This document shows positions 43,948 through 52,670 of a DNA stretch of 64,000 nt, piece by piece. Made by a program: the position numbers and the translations under genes. How positions within the stretch are numbered: position 1 is the stretch's first letter; every line of letters begins with the position of its first letter. The stretch comes from Betaproteobacteria bacterium. Its GTDB lineage: Bacteria > Pseudomonadota > Gammaproteobacteria > Burkholderiales > Rhodocyclaceae. Under the pieces are notes generated by a model, which saw nothing but the letters and a program-made list of their open reading frames with translations, did no database searches and had not been told where the DNA came from. Location: positions 1-64,000 of the forward strand of contig WQZF01000004.1 of the NCBI GenBank assembly GCA_009780885.1, written 5' to 3'.

Positions 43948-43974
43948 GAACGATCCTCTTTGAGGGAGAAATTT

Positions 43975-44139
43975 TTGAGTCACCCCAACCTGAAGCTTGG
44001 GAATTCCTGTAGGGGCGGCGTAGGGGCGGGTTTGAAACCCGCCCGTACCACCCGCCCCTACACAATGCGGGGCGCCTGTTACGCCATGTCTCGCTGACCC
44101 CGTCATGAATGGCAGGGATTGCGCTCGACAGGTGTTCAA
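43975..44139 (+). repeat. Dispersed mosaic repeat, copy 3 (165 bp, with nested repeat)
   Basis: Same ends as the 125-bp copy at 25534-25658 but with about 50 extra bases in the middle: GTAGGGGCG hairpins and GGCGGGTTTGAAACCCGCC. It lies between gspF and gspG, so the operon is transcribed through it. Confidence 0.82.
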
Positions 44140-44155
44140 TAATACCCCGGAGGGA

Positions 44156-45211
44156 CTACATCGGCATGTCGTTGATCGAAAAAATCGCCGCCAGCATGGA
44201 GACGACGATGAGGCCGATCAGCCCCCCCATCGTGACGATCATCACGGGCTCGAAGAGCGCGATCAGGTTGCGGGTCGCCTTCCGGATTTCGTTTTCGTAC
44301 TGGTCGGCGACCTTGTTCAGCATCCGGTCGAGCGCCCCGGATTCCTCGCCGATTGCGGCGAACTGGCCGAGCATGCGCGGGAAGAAGGCATCGGCAAGCA
44401 ATGGGCGGGCGACGCCCTTGCCTTCCTTGATGCCGCGTTGCAGCCGTTCCATCGCCTGCCCGAGTGGGATGCTGTCGGACAGGCCCTGCGCAATGCGCAT
44501 CGCGGTCAGGATCGGCACGCCTCCGGTGAGCAGGGTGCCGACGGTGCGGCAAACGCGCGAGAGCTGCGCCTTGAGGATCAGCTTTCCCAGCAGCGGCAGC
44601 TTCAGTTGCAGGCGATGCCATTGCCCCTGGCCCGGCTCGGCGCGGGTGTAGCGGTGGAGGCCGAAGCCGAGGGCGATGAGCGCGCCAAGGATGATGAGGC
44701 CATATTTGCGCATGAAGTCGCCCAGCGCGATCAGGGCTGCCGCTGCCATCGGCAGGCTCTGGTGCATGTCGGTGAAGAGTTCGCCGAATTTCGGGATGAC
44801 GACGACGATCAGCACGATGATGGCGACCGTGCCGAAGGTGAAGAGCACCAGCGGATAGATCGACGAGGTGATGAGGAAGCTGCGGAATTCGATGCTGCGT
44901 TCGTAGAATTCGACGAGCCGGGTCAGCACGACGGGCAGCACGCCGCCTTCCTCGCCGGCGCGGATCATGTTGACGTAGAGGCGCGGAAAGACTTCCGGGT
45001 AGCGGGAAAAGGCTTCGGCGAGCGGGTTTCCCTTTTCGACTTCGATGAAGATGCTTTGCACCACGGCCCGCATTCCTTCGTGCTCGGTGGCCATCGAGAT
45101 GATGTGCAGCGCGCGGTCGAGCGGAAGGCCGGCATCGAGCAGCGTGGCAAGCTGCTCGGTGAATTCGAGCACCTCGCGGGTGCGGACGCGGGATTTTCCG
45201 AACAGGGCCAT
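44156..45211 (-). CDS. gspF: Type II secretion inner-membrane platform protein GspF
   Basis: A 351-residue polytopic platform protein with two GspF domains, each with a glycine/proline-rich helix break (LATLLDAGLPLDRALHII; GTLLTGGVPILTAMRIA). Hydrophobic segments are at about 160-190, 210-230 and 320-345. The ATG at 45211 overlaps the gspE stop by 1 base. It is somewhat shorter than the roughly 400-residue textbook form. Confidence 0.92.
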   Translation of the reverse strand: MALFGKSRVRTREVLEFTEQLATLLDAGLPLDRALHIISMATEHEGMRAVVQSIFIEVEKGNPLAEAFSRYPEVFPRLYVNMIRAGEEGGVLPVVLTRLVEFYERSIEFRSFLITSSIYPLVLFTFGTVAIIVLIVVVIPKFGELFTDMHQSLPMAAAALIALGDFMRKYGLIILGALIALGFGLHRYTRAEPGQGQWHRLQLKLPLLGKLILKAQLSRVCRTVGTLLTGGVPILTAMRIAQGLSDSIPLGQAMERLQRGIKEGKGVARPLLADAFFPRMLGQFAAIGEESGALDRMLNKVADQYENEIRKATRNLIALFEPVMIVTMGGLIGLIVVSMLAAIFSINDMPM

Positions 45212-46833
45212 TACATTTCCTGCCTCGTCACGCGCGCCAGTTCTTCGAGCGTGGTGATGCCGGAGAGCGTTTTCGCCAGGCCGTCGCCGCGCATCGTGCG
45301 CACGCCTTCTTCGAGCGCGACGCGGCGCACTCCCTCGGCGGGGAGTTTCTTGATGATGGCTTCCTTGATCCCGGAGCTCATCGGCAGCATTTCGTAAATC
45401 CCCATCCGTCCGGAATAGCCGGTATTCGCGCATTGCGGGCAGCCACGGCCCCGGTACAGGCTTTGGCCGGAGGAGAGCGAAATGCCTTCTTCATGCAGGA
45501 AGATGCGTTCGGCCTCGGTCGGCTCCACCGGCTCGCGGCAGTGCGAGCAGATCATGCGCACCAGGCGCTGCGCGACGATGAGGATTACCGAAGAGGCGAT
45601 CAGGTAGCTTTCGACTCCCATCTCCATCAGCCGGTGCGGAGCGCCGAAGGAGTCGTTGGTGTGCAGTGTGGAAAAGACGAGGTGGCCGGTGAGCGCGGAT
45701 TGGATCGCGATTTCGGCGGTTTCGCGGTCGCGGATTTCGCCGATCATGATGATGTCCGGATCCTGGCGGACGATCGAGCGCAAGGCATTGGCGAAGGTGA
45801 GGTCGATCTGCGCCTTGGCCTGGATCTGGTTGACGCCCTCGATCTGGTATTCGACCGGATCCTCGACCGTGATGATCTTGTTCTGCGCGTTGTTGATGCG
45901 CGAGAGCGCGGCGTAGAGCGTGGTCGTCTTGCCGCTGCCGGTCGGGCCGGTGACGAGGATCATCCCGTGCGGTTCGTGAATCGCCTTGCGGAAGGTTTGC
46001 AGCACATGGTCTTCCATGCCCAGCGCGGCGATGTCCAGCAGGCCCGGCCCCTGGTCGAGCAGGCGGATCACCATGGATTCGCCGTAGACGGTGGGAATGG
46101 TCGAGACGCGCATGTCGATGCTGCGGCCTCCGATTTCCATCTTGATCCGCCCGTCCTGCGGCAGCCGCCGCTCGGCGATGTTCATCCGGGCGCGCAGTTT
46201 CAGGTGCGAGACTACCGGCAGGTACATCCGTCGCGGCGGCGATTCCATGTCGTAGAGCACGCCGTCGATGCGGTAGCGCACCTTGAAGCGGTCGCGGAAG
46301 ATTTCCAGGTGAATGTCGGAGCCCCGGCTTTCCACGCCCTTGACGATCAGGTGCTGCACCAGCCGCACCACCGGCGCGTCTTCGGCCAGCGCCTTGAGCG
46401 CGTCGAGGTCGTCGTCGAGGCCGAGATCGCTGCCGGCGTCGAAACCCGCCTCGCCGATGATCTGCGCCAGCGCGCTGTCTCCGTTCGCCATATCGGAGGT
46501 GATCCGGTCGATGAACCCGGAAAGGCGGTCGCGCCGCAGCAGTTGGAGGGCCAGCGGGCGCTCGCAGAATTGCGCGAGGCTATCGACCGCGCCGAAGTCG
46601 ACGGGCGGCGCGGCCAGCACATGCAGCCGCAGATCGTCCGGGATGACCAGCGGCAACAACCCATGTCCACGAATGAATTCGAGCGGAATGTTGGCGAGCA
46701 AGGCCGCGCCGGTGGGCAGGGCATCGCCCGCGAAACGGGAATATCCCGTCGCCTGCGCGTAATCGGCGAGCAGGGTTTCTTCCTGCGCGGGATCCGGCAG
46801 CGGGGAGGGAGAAAGGGAAGGCGATTCAGACAT
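45211..46833 (-). CDS. gspE: Type II secretion ATPase GspE
   Basis: A 540-residue secretion ATPase. It has an N-terminal MshEN-like domain, Walker A LVTGPTGSGKTTTLYAAL, the Asp box TVEDPVEYQIEGVNQ, Walker B IMIGEIRDRETAEIA, His box TGHLVFSTLHTNDS and a zinc tetracysteine region with CSHC and CPQC. First gene of the E-F-G-H-I-J-K set. An AT-rich repeat lies about 60 bases upstream. The same family includes PilB, but the pseudopilin genes that follow identify it as GspE. Confidence 0.94.
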   Translation of the reverse strand: MSESPSLSPSPLPDPAQEETLLADYAQATGYSRFAGDALPTGAALLANIPLEFIRGHGLLPLVIPDDLRLHVLAAPPVDFGAVDSLAQFCERPLALQLLRRDRLSGFIDRITSDMANGDSALAQIIGEAGFDAGSDLGLDDDLDALKALAEDAPVVRLVQHLIVKGVESRGSDIHLEIFRDRFKVRYRIDGVLYDMESPPRRMYLPVVSHLKLRARMNIAERRLPQDGRIKMEIGGRSIDMRVSTIPTVYGESMVIRLLDQGPGLLDIAALGMEDHVLQTFRKAIHEPHGMILVTGPTGSGKTTTLYAALSRINNAQNKIITVEDPVEYQIEGVNQIQAKAQIDLTFANALRSIVRQDPDIIMIGEIRDRETAEIAIQSALTGHLVFSTLHTNDSFGAPHRLMEMGVESYLIASSVILIVAQRLVRMICSHCREPVEPTEAERIFLHEEGISLSSGQSLYRGRGCPQCANTGYSGRMGIYEMLPMSSGIKEAIIKKLPAEGVRRVALEEGVRTMRGDGLAKTLSGITTLEELARVTRQEM

Positions 46834-46891
46834 ATTTACCGGGAGATCATGTGGTTGCGCGCGGCGTCGGGCAAAGGTTTTTTAGGCTGAA

Positions 46892-46967
46892 AATTCTAAA
46901 TTTGAGTAATAATTCTGGTTTGTAAATCACTACTGTAGCGAAAGTAAATTTAACTTAATTTAGAAAA
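46892..46967 (-). mobile_element. AT-rich palindromic repeat, copy H
   Basis: A 76-bp, slightly diverged copy, starting AATTCTAAATTTG and ending TTAATTTAGAAAA, with core CTACTGTAGCG right of centre. It lies between gspE and the downstream end of the epimerase gene. Confidence 0.85.
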
Positions 46968-47003
46968 CAAATTTCGGAAACAAAGGGATCAATCTCTACC
47001 ATC

Positions 47004-48050
47004 TCAGTGGGAAACTTCCAGAGAAAGCGCGGCGGGCGCCGGGATGCCGTGGTAGCGGCAATACCAGCCGACGAAGCGCCGCAGGCCGGGTTCCAGCGGG
47101 GTATGCGGCACGGCGCCGAAATCGCGCTCCAGCGCGGAGGCATTGGCCAGCGTTTCCGGCACGTCGCCGTCCTGCATCGGCATTTCGTTGCGGATCGCGG
47201 TGCATCCGATGATTCTTTCCAGCGTGGCGATGAAATCGTTGACCAGGACGCTGTTCTGCCCGCCGACGTTGTATATCCGGCAAGGCGGCGCGCAGGGAGC
47301 AGGAGGGGCGTCGAGGATGCGCAGCACGCTCGTGACGACATCGCCGACATAGGTGAAGTCGCGGCGCATTTGGCCATGGTTGTAGATGTCGATCGGCTCG
47401 CCGGCGAGCATCGCGCGGGTGAATTTGTAGTAGGCCATGTCGGGGCGGCCCCAGGGGCCATAGACCGTGAAGAAACGCAGGCCGGTCGCCGGCAGGCCGT
47501 ACAGGTGGCTGTAGCTGTGGGCCATCGCCTCGTTTGCCTTTTTCGTCGCGGCGTAGAGCGTGAGCGGCGCGTCGGTGCGATCCTCTTCGGAAAAGGGCAG
47601 CCGGACGTTTGCCCCGTAAACGCTGGAACTGCTGGCATAGACGAGATGCGGAACGCGAAGGCGGCGGCAGGTTTCGAGAATATTGGCAAAGCCCACCAGG
47701 TTCGACTGGACGTAGGCTTGCGGGTGCGTCAGCGAATAGCGCACGCCCGCCTGCGCCGCCAGATGCAGCACGGCATCGAAAGGCGTTTCGTCTTCCCGTT
47801 GCGCTGCGGTCAGTGTGTTTTCCAGCGCCGCCGCATCGGCGAGATCGACGCGAAAAAAACGGAATCCCGGCCGCATTCCCGGGCGGGCGGCAGCTTCTGC
47901 CTTGAGGAGCGAGAGCCTGGCTTCCTTCAGGGCGACCGGATAATAGTCGTTCAGGTTGTCCAGGACGACAACGGCATTCCCGCGCGCCAGAAGCGCCTGC
48001 GCGACATGCATGCCGATAAATCCGGCGCCGCCGGTCAATAACACCTTCAT
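47004..48050 (-). CDS. NAD-dependent sugar epimerase (UDP-glucuronate 4-epimerase-like)
   Basis: A 348-residue extended short-chain dehydrogenase. Rossmann motif LLTGGAGFIGMHVAQALL, DNLNDYYPVALKEARL (the pattern of UDP-glucuronate 4-epimerases), YASSSSVYG, YAATKKANE with the catalytic YxxxK, and TVYGPWGRPDMA. The substrate is probably UDP-glucuronate, giving UDP-galacturonate for envelope polysaccharide. Start 48050 is the conserved MKVLLTGG. It is 8 bases from the glycosyltransferase gene upstream. Confidence 0.88.
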   Translation of the reverse strand: MKVLLTGGAGFIGMHVAQALLARGNAVVVLDNLNDYYPVALKEARLSLLKAEAAARPGMRPGFRFFRVDLADAAALENTLTAAQREDETPFDAVLHLAAQAGVRYSLTHPQAYVQSNLVGFANILETCRRLRVPHLVYASSSSVYGANVRLPFSEEDRTDAPLTLYAATKKANEAMAHSYSHLYGLPATGLRFFTVYGPWGRPDMAYYKFTRAMLAGEPIDIYNHGQMRRDFTYVGDVVTSVLRILDAPPAPCAPPCRIYNVGGQNSVLVNDFIATLERIIGCTAIRNEMPMQDGDVPETLANASALERDFGAVPHTPLEPGLRRFVGWYCRYHGIPAPAALSLEVSH

Positions 48051-48058
48051 CGTAATCG

Positions 48059-48919
48059 TTACCGTGATTTTTCTGATGGATCCGGGGCGGCAGAACCTGT
48101 CTGGAAACAGCGCCGCCATTGAAAATCGGCCATTTTCGCATATTTGGCGAAACTGTTGAAACAGCCGATGGCAATGTGCACGAGCCCCGGCAGGCCGTCG
48201 AGCGCGCCCAGGCGGAAAAAATAGAATTTGATGAAGCGCAGGAGCGGGCTTGCGACGATCCGCGCCAGGCTTGCGCGCTTGCCTGCGGCCAGCGCCGCCT
48301 CTGCGGCCAGGCTCGTGTAGCGGTTCTGCTTTTCCAGATAGGCGGACAGCGTTTCCGCCGAATCGTGCAACAGGTCGCCGGAAAGCGTTCCGATGGCCTC
48401 TCCGGTCAGCACCTTTTCATGCACGGGATCGTCGGACCAGCGCGCCCGCCGGCGGTCGAAGAGGCGCAGGCTCCAATCCGGATAGCCTTCGCCGTGGCGC
48501 AGATAGCGGCCAAGGAAACGGTTGCGGCGCGCGAAGCGCCAGGCAGCGAATTTGGGAGTTTCGGCGGCGAAAAGGGCGCGGATCGAATGTGCCAGTTCCG
48601 GCGTGATCCGCTCGTCGGCATCGAGACACAGAACCCAGTCGTGCGCCGCCGCCGCGACGGCAATCTGTTTCTGCGGCCCGAAGCCGTGCCAGTCGCGTTG
48701 CAGCACACGCGCTCCGAAGCTTTCGGCAAGCGCCACGGTGTCGTCCGCGCTGCCCGAATCGACGACGACGATCTCGGCGGCGCACCCGGCCTCGCGCACG
48801 CTCTCAAGGCACTCCCCCAACTGCGTTGCCGCGTTCTTCGTGATCAGCACGACGGAAAGAGGAATCGGGGGCGGCGCTGCCGCGCCGGCAGAAGAAACGG
48901 GTGAGGAAGAAGGTGTCAT
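48059..48919 (-). CDS. Family 2 glycosyltransferase, WaaE/KdtX-like
   Basis: A 286-residue GT2 enzyme with LSVVLITKNAATQLGECLES, IVVVDSGSADDTVALAESFG and LCLDADERIT (the DxD metal site), and the WaaE-type RLFDRRRARWSDDPVHEKVL. Homologues add glucose to heptose of the LPS inner core. The start is set at the ATG at 48919; the open frame extends further but over the divergent waaC gene. Divergent waaC supports an LPS-core role. Confidence 0.86.
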   Translation of the reverse strand: MTPSSSPVSSAGAAAPPPIPLSVVLITKNAATQLGECLESVREAGCAAEIVVVDSGSADDTVALAESFGARVLQRDWHGFGPQKQIAVAAAAHDWVLCLDADERITPELAHSIRALFAAETPKFAAWRFARRNRFLGRYLRHGEGYPDWSLRLFDRRRARWSDDPVHEKVLTGEAIGTLSGDLLHDSAETLSAYLEKQNRYTSLAAEAALAAGKRASLARIVASPLLRFIKFYFFRLGALDGLPGLVHIAIGCFNSFAKYAKMADFQWRRCFQTGSAAPDPSEKSR

Positions 48920-49069
48920 GAATCTGCGCAGGTTTTTCCGCAAGGGGCGCGGGGCGGGAGGCGCCGTGGATGACGTTCCCGTTGTTCCGCAGGATCGCCA
49001 GTCTGGCCCAAAACGGTGGAAATATGCCATTCTATCTGCAACTCCTGTGACTGCCTTTGTACCCCGCTC

Positions 49070-50092
49070 ATGTCTCGTGTAACTTCGCCCGCCTTGCCCG
49101 CTCCGCCTCAAAGGATTTTGCTGGTCAAGACCTCGTCGCTCGGCGATGTCGTCCATAACCTTCCGGTCGCCGCCGATCTCGCGCGGCATTTTCCCGGCGT
49201 GGCAATCGACTGGTGCGTGGAAGAAAATTTTGTCGACATTCCCCGCCTCTCCGGCGCGGTGCGCGAAACGATTCCCGTCGCGCTGCGCCGCTGGCGCCGC
49301 TCCCTGTATTCCCCGGACACCTGGCGCGAGATACGGGAATTGCGGCGCAGGCTGCAAGCAAACACATACGATGCAGTGCTCGACACCCAGGGGCTGATCA
49401 AGAGCGCCGTCCTCGCGCGCCTCGCGCCGGGGCTGCGCCTCGGCTACAGCCATGAAGCCGCGCGCGAACCGTGGGCGGCGCGTTTTTACGATGCCACTTT
49501 CACCCTGCCGAAAAACGTTCATGCCGTCGAGCGCAATCGCTGGCTGGCGGCGGCGGCCTTCGGCTACGAACCCGGCGATCCGCTCGACTACGGCATCGCG
49601 CCGCCGGCATCGTCTTTCCCGCCACCGCAGACGCCAGGGAGCGCCACTGCCGTCCTTTTCACCGCGACCAGCCGCGACGACAAACTCTGGCCGGAAGAAC
49701 ACTGGACGGCGCTTGGCCGCGCGCTTGCCGAAATTCCGCTCGCTTTCGTGTTGCCTTCGGGAAACCCGCGCGAACGCGAACGCGCCGAACGCCTGGCGCA
49801 GGCGCTTCCCGAGGCCGTGGCCCCGCCCCCGCTGAGGCTCTCCGAACTCGCGGCCCTTCTGGCGCAGGCGCGGCTGGTCATCGGCGTCGATACCGGCCTC
49901 ACCCATCTGGCGGCGGCGCTGGCGGTGCCGACCATCGCGCTCTACACTGCCACGGATCCCGGCCTGACCGGCGTTTATGGCGTCGGTCCGCACCTCAACC
50001 TCGGCGGAAAAAATACCCCGCCGGAACCGGAAATTGTGCTCGCCGCAGCACGGAAAATGCTGGCGGAAAGCGGGTTGGAGGCCCGGTCCTGA
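49070..50092 (+). CDS. waaC: Lipopolysaccharide heptosyltransferase I
   Basis: A 340-residue GT9 enzyme that adds the first heptose to Kdo. It shows ILLVKTSSLGDVVHNLPVAADLA, WCVEENFVDIPRL, YDAVLDTQGLIKSA and IGVDTGLTHLAAALAVPTIAL, the ADP-heptose-binding signature. The ATG at 49070 is preferred over an upstream in-frame start. A toxin-antitoxin pair separates it from waaA. Confidence 0.93.
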   Translation: MSRVTSPALPAPPQRILLVKTSSLGDVVHNLPVAADLARHFPGVAIDWCVEENFVDIPRLSGAVRETIPVALRRWRRSLYSPDTWREIRELRRRLQANTYDAVLDTQGLIKSAVLARLAPGLRLGYSHEAAREPWAARFYDATFTLPKNVHAVERNRWLAAAAFGYEPGDPLDYGIAPPASSFPPPQTPGSATAVLFTATSRDDKLWPEEHWTALGRALAEIPLAFVLPSGNPRERERAERLAQALPEAVAPPPLRLSELAALLAQARLVIGVDTGLTHLAAALAVPTIALYTATDPGLTGVYGVGPHLNLGGKNTPPEPEIVLAAARKMLAESGLEARS

Positions 50093-50103
50093 GCCTCCGG
50101 AAT

Positions 50104-50162
50104 TTGCATGTTTCCAAGGAAACATGCACAATGAACCTTGTAAAAATTTGCAATTTACAAGG
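50104..50162 (+). promoter_or_regulatory. Promoter, operator palindrome and leader hairpin of the ParDE-like module
   Basis: TTGCAT (50104-50109), 17 bases, CACAAT (50127-50132) form a moderate promoter. Across the spacer lies an inverted repeat with 11-bp arms, TGCATGTTTCC / GGAAACATGCA (50105-50128). Downstream, CCTTGTAAA (50136-50144) can pair with TTTACAAGG (50154-50162), which overlaps the AAGGAG ribosome-binding site. This suggests both repressor binding and translational control. Confidence 0.55.
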
Positions 50163-50170
50163 AGCGATCC

Positions 50171-50608
50171 ATGCAAAGCATAACCATTGAGCAGCTACGC
50201 GCCGCGAGCGATGCCGGCGGCGTGGCGGGCGTGACCCTGAAAGGACAGGGCGGGAGCTTCCTCGTGCAGATATTCACGCGCAGCGGTTCCGCCGCCTTGC
50301 TGGCGAAGGCGCGCAGCAGCGAGCCGCGCCGCTTCGGCAACCCCATCGCCGCCTTGAATGTCCTGCGCGGCGTGGGCATCACCGTCGGCCAGTTCGACGC
50401 CAGCGAGTGGAACCCGGACGAAAAGGAGGAGTCCCCCGGCAAGCGTGGCCGGGCCGAGGCGATGCGCAAGGCGCACCAGGCCGCCGCCTACTCGGAATGG
50501 CTGGCGGCCGAAATCCAGGACGCCATCGACGACCCCCGTCCCAGCATCCCGCACGATGAAGTCATGGCCGGAATGGAGGCCGACATTGCCGCGCTGACGA
50601 CCGGCTGA
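50171..50608 (+). CDS. Antitoxin of a RelE/ParE-type toxin-antitoxin module
   Basis: A 145-residue protein preceding a ParE-like toxin. The N-terminal half (ITIEQLRAASDAGGVAGVTL, LLAKARSSEPRRFGNPIAAL) resembles antitoxins annotated as ParD-like or plasmid-stabilisation proteins, and the C-terminal helix WLAAEIQDAIDDPRPSIPHD followed by EVMAGMEADI is typical of the toxin-wrapping tail of RelB/ParD-like proteins. AAGGAG lies 6 bases upstream. The exact family name is uncertain, but the operon position is clear. Confidence 0.75.
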   Translation: MQSITIEQLRAASDAGGVAGVTLKGQGGSFLVQIFTRSGSAALLAKARSSEPRRFGNPIAALNVLRGVGITVGQFDASEWNPDEKEESPGKRGRAEAMRKAHQAAAYSEWLAAEIQDAIDDPRPSIPHDEVMAGMEADIAALTTG

Positions 50609-50611
50609 TCC

Positions 50612-50920
50612 GTGGCGAAGGCGAAAACTCCCTGCCGCATCGAGTGGCGGCCAGCGGCCCGCGAGGATCTGCGCGCCATCGTCCGATATATCGCCAGGGA
50701 CAACCCCGTCAGGGCGCGCAGCTTCGGGCAGGAACTGCGCGACAGGACTCTGCTGCTTGCACAGTACCCGGAGCTTGGCCGCACCGGACGCCCCGGTTTG
50801 CCGGACACCGTGCGCGAACTGCTCGTTCATCGGAATTACATTGTTTTCTATCGCGTACTGCATGAAGCGCGCACCGTGGAAATCTTGCGAGTGAAACACG
50901 CTGCGCAGCAAATACCCTGA
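50612..50920 (+). CDS. parE: RelE/ParE-family toxin
   Basis: A 102-residue toxin starting at GTG 3 bases after the antitoxin. Characteristic residues are IEWRPAAREDLRAIVRYIA, LLLAQYPELGRTGRPGLPDT, RELLVHRNYIVFYRVL and VEILRVKHAAQ. The pattern is ParE/YoeB-like; ParE members poison gyrase and RelE members cut mRNA, and sequence alone does not decide which. The module sits inside the waa operon and ends 4 bases before waaA. Confidence 0.88.
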   Translation: MAKAKTPCRIEWRPAAREDLRAIVRYIARDNPVRARSFGQELRDRTLLLAQYPELGRTGRPGLPDTVRELLVHRNYIVFYRVLHEARTVEILRVKHAAQQIP

Positions 50921-50924
50921 GCTT

Positions 50925-52358
50925 ATGACACGCTTCTTCTACTCCCTTCTCTTCCATTCCGCGCAGCCGCTGATCTGGCTCCGGCTGCTCTGGCGCGCGC
51001 GGCGGCAACCGGCGTATCTCCGGCATCTCGGCGAGCGCTACGGCTTCCACAAAATAGCACCCCCAAAACCGCTTTTCTGGCTTCACGCGGTATCGGTCGG
51101 CGAAACACGGGCCGCGCATCCGCTGATCGCGGCGCTGCTTGCAGCGTATCCACGGCACGCGCTCCTGCTCACCCACATGACCCCGACCGGGCGCGAGGCC
51201 GGCGAGGCGATGATCCGGGAGATTGAAAACGAAGTGGAAGGCGCGGGCCAGCGTATTTTCCAGTCCTATCTGCCCTACGACCTGCCCGGCGCGACGGCGC
51301 GCTTCTTCGCGCATTTCCAGCCCGAACTCGGCCTGATCATGGAAACCGAAGTCTGGCCCAACCTGCTCGCGGCGGCGAAGAAACGCGGCATTCCGGTCTG
51401 CCTCGTCAATGCCCGGCTCTCGCCGCGTTCGCAAGGCGGCTACCGGCGCCTGGGCGCGCTGGCGCGCGATGCCTTCGCCCGCTTCGCCGCCGTTGCCGCG
51501 CAGACTGACGCGGACGCCGGACGGCTGGCCGCGCTTGGCGCGGAAAACGTGGAAGTCTGCGGCAACCTCAAATTCGACGCCGCGCCGCCGCAGGAACTGC
51601 TCGAACGTGGAAGGAAATGGCGGCGCGAATGGCACGAAACGCACCCGGAAGGAGCGTCGAAGCGCCTGATCTGGCTCGCGGCGAGCACCCGCGAAGGCGA
51701 GGAAGAAATCGTCCTCGACGCACTCCTCGCGCTGCCAATTCAGGAGCGCCCCTTGCTCCTTCTGGTTCCGCGCCATCCGCAGCGTTTCGCCGAAGCCGAA
51801 AAACGCGCCGCCGCGCGCGGACTCAAGGTGGCGCGGCGCAGCGCGGATACTCTTGCGCTTCAAATCGCCAGGCAATTTGCCGCCGCGCATGACCTCAAAG
51901 TAAAGCAGTACGGCGCGGGCAGCGCTCCGCCGCCGGAGACCGATGTCTGGCTCGGCGACAGCATGGGCGAAATGCCCGCCTACTACGCCTGCGCCGACTT
52001 CGCGCTGATCGGCGGCTCGCTGCTGCCCTTCGGCGGCCAAAACCTCATCGAAGCCGCCGCCTGCGCCTGCCCCGCGCTCGTCGGCGAACACACCTTCAAT
52101 TTCGCCCAGGCCGCCGAAGACGCGATCCAAAGCGGCGCGGCCCGTCGGATTAGCCCCTCCGGAATCGAAGCCCTCCCGCAATCCCTGCTGCGCGCCATCC
52201 AGCCGCTCCTTTCCGACCCCGCCCAACGTGCCGCAATGAGCGCATCCGCCCTGATTTTCAGCGCCGCCCACCGTGGGGCTGCCCAGCGCATCCTCGCGTT
52301 GATCGGGAAACAAATCCCGGCCTCCGGACGGGATGATCGTGCTGTGAAACAGGAATGA
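50925..52358 (+). CDS. waaA: 3-deoxy-D-manno-octulosonic acid transferase
   Basis: Adds Kdo to lipid IVA. The 477-residue GT30 enzyme has an N-terminal membrane anchor region, LFWLHAVSVGETRAAHPLI, GLIMETEVWPNLLAAAKKRG (with the catalytic Glu), LVNARLSPRSQGGYRR and GGSLLPFGGQNLIEAAACA. It is about 50 residues longer than the E. coli enzyme. The toxin gene ends 4 bases before it, so transcription of waaA may depend on the toxin-antitoxin promoter. Confidence 0.95.
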   Translation: MTRFFYSLLFHSAQPLIWLRLLWRARRQPAYLRHLGERYGFHKIAPPKPLFWLHAVSVGETRAAHPLIAALLAAYPRHALLLTHMTPTGREAGEAMIREIENEVEGAGQRIFQSYLPYDLPGATARFFAHFQPELGLIMETEVWPNLLAAAKKRGIPVCLVNARLSPRSQGGYRRLGALARDAFARFAAVAAQTDADAGRLAALGAENVEVCGNLKFDAAPPQELLERGRKWRREWHETHPEGASKRLIWLAASTREGEEEIVLDALLALPIQERPLLLLVPRHPQRFAEAEKRAAARGLKVARRSADTLALQIARQFAAAHDLKVKQYGAGSAPPPETDVWLGDSMGEMPAYYACADFALIGGSLLPFGGQNLIEAAACACPALVGEHTFNFAQAAEDAIQSGAARRISPSGIEALPQSLLRAIQPLLSDPAQRAAMSASALIFSAAHRGAAQRILALIGKQIPASGRDDRAVKQE

Positions 52359-52370
52359 GGAAGAGGAGCG

Positions 52371-52449
52371 ATTTTCTAAATTTACTTAAATAATATTCCG
52401 CTACTGTAGCCGATTACAATTTAAAATTATTTAAACAAATTTAGAAAAT
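52371..52449 (+). mobile_element. AT-rich palindromic repeat, copy I
   Basis: A 79-bp near-consensus copy starting 12 bases after the waaA stop. Ends ATTTTCTAAATTTAC and ACAAATTTAGAAAAT are intact and the core is CTACTGTAG. Its sequence closely matches the reverse complement of copy B. Confidence 0.92.
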
Positions 52450-52670
52450 TCAGGAGGGAATTCCCGTTCAAACTTCCCAGGTTCGGCACACTCCGGTGCT
52501 TTCCCGAAAATTCCACTATGAACATCCATGAATCGCCATCTTGCCCATTGGGGTTCAAAAAATGAACCAGACATAATAATTTCTGCGGAGACATACTTCC
52601 CATGGGCCAGAACTGGCATATCATCCTTTTTTCCCAGATCGACCGGAATCTTTTTTGCGATCCATCGTAG

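Noticed and set aside
48920-50176. N-terminal extension of the glycosyltransferase over waaC
   Set aside because: The open frame continues upstream, but it would overlap the divergent, conserved waaC gene and has no family similarity.
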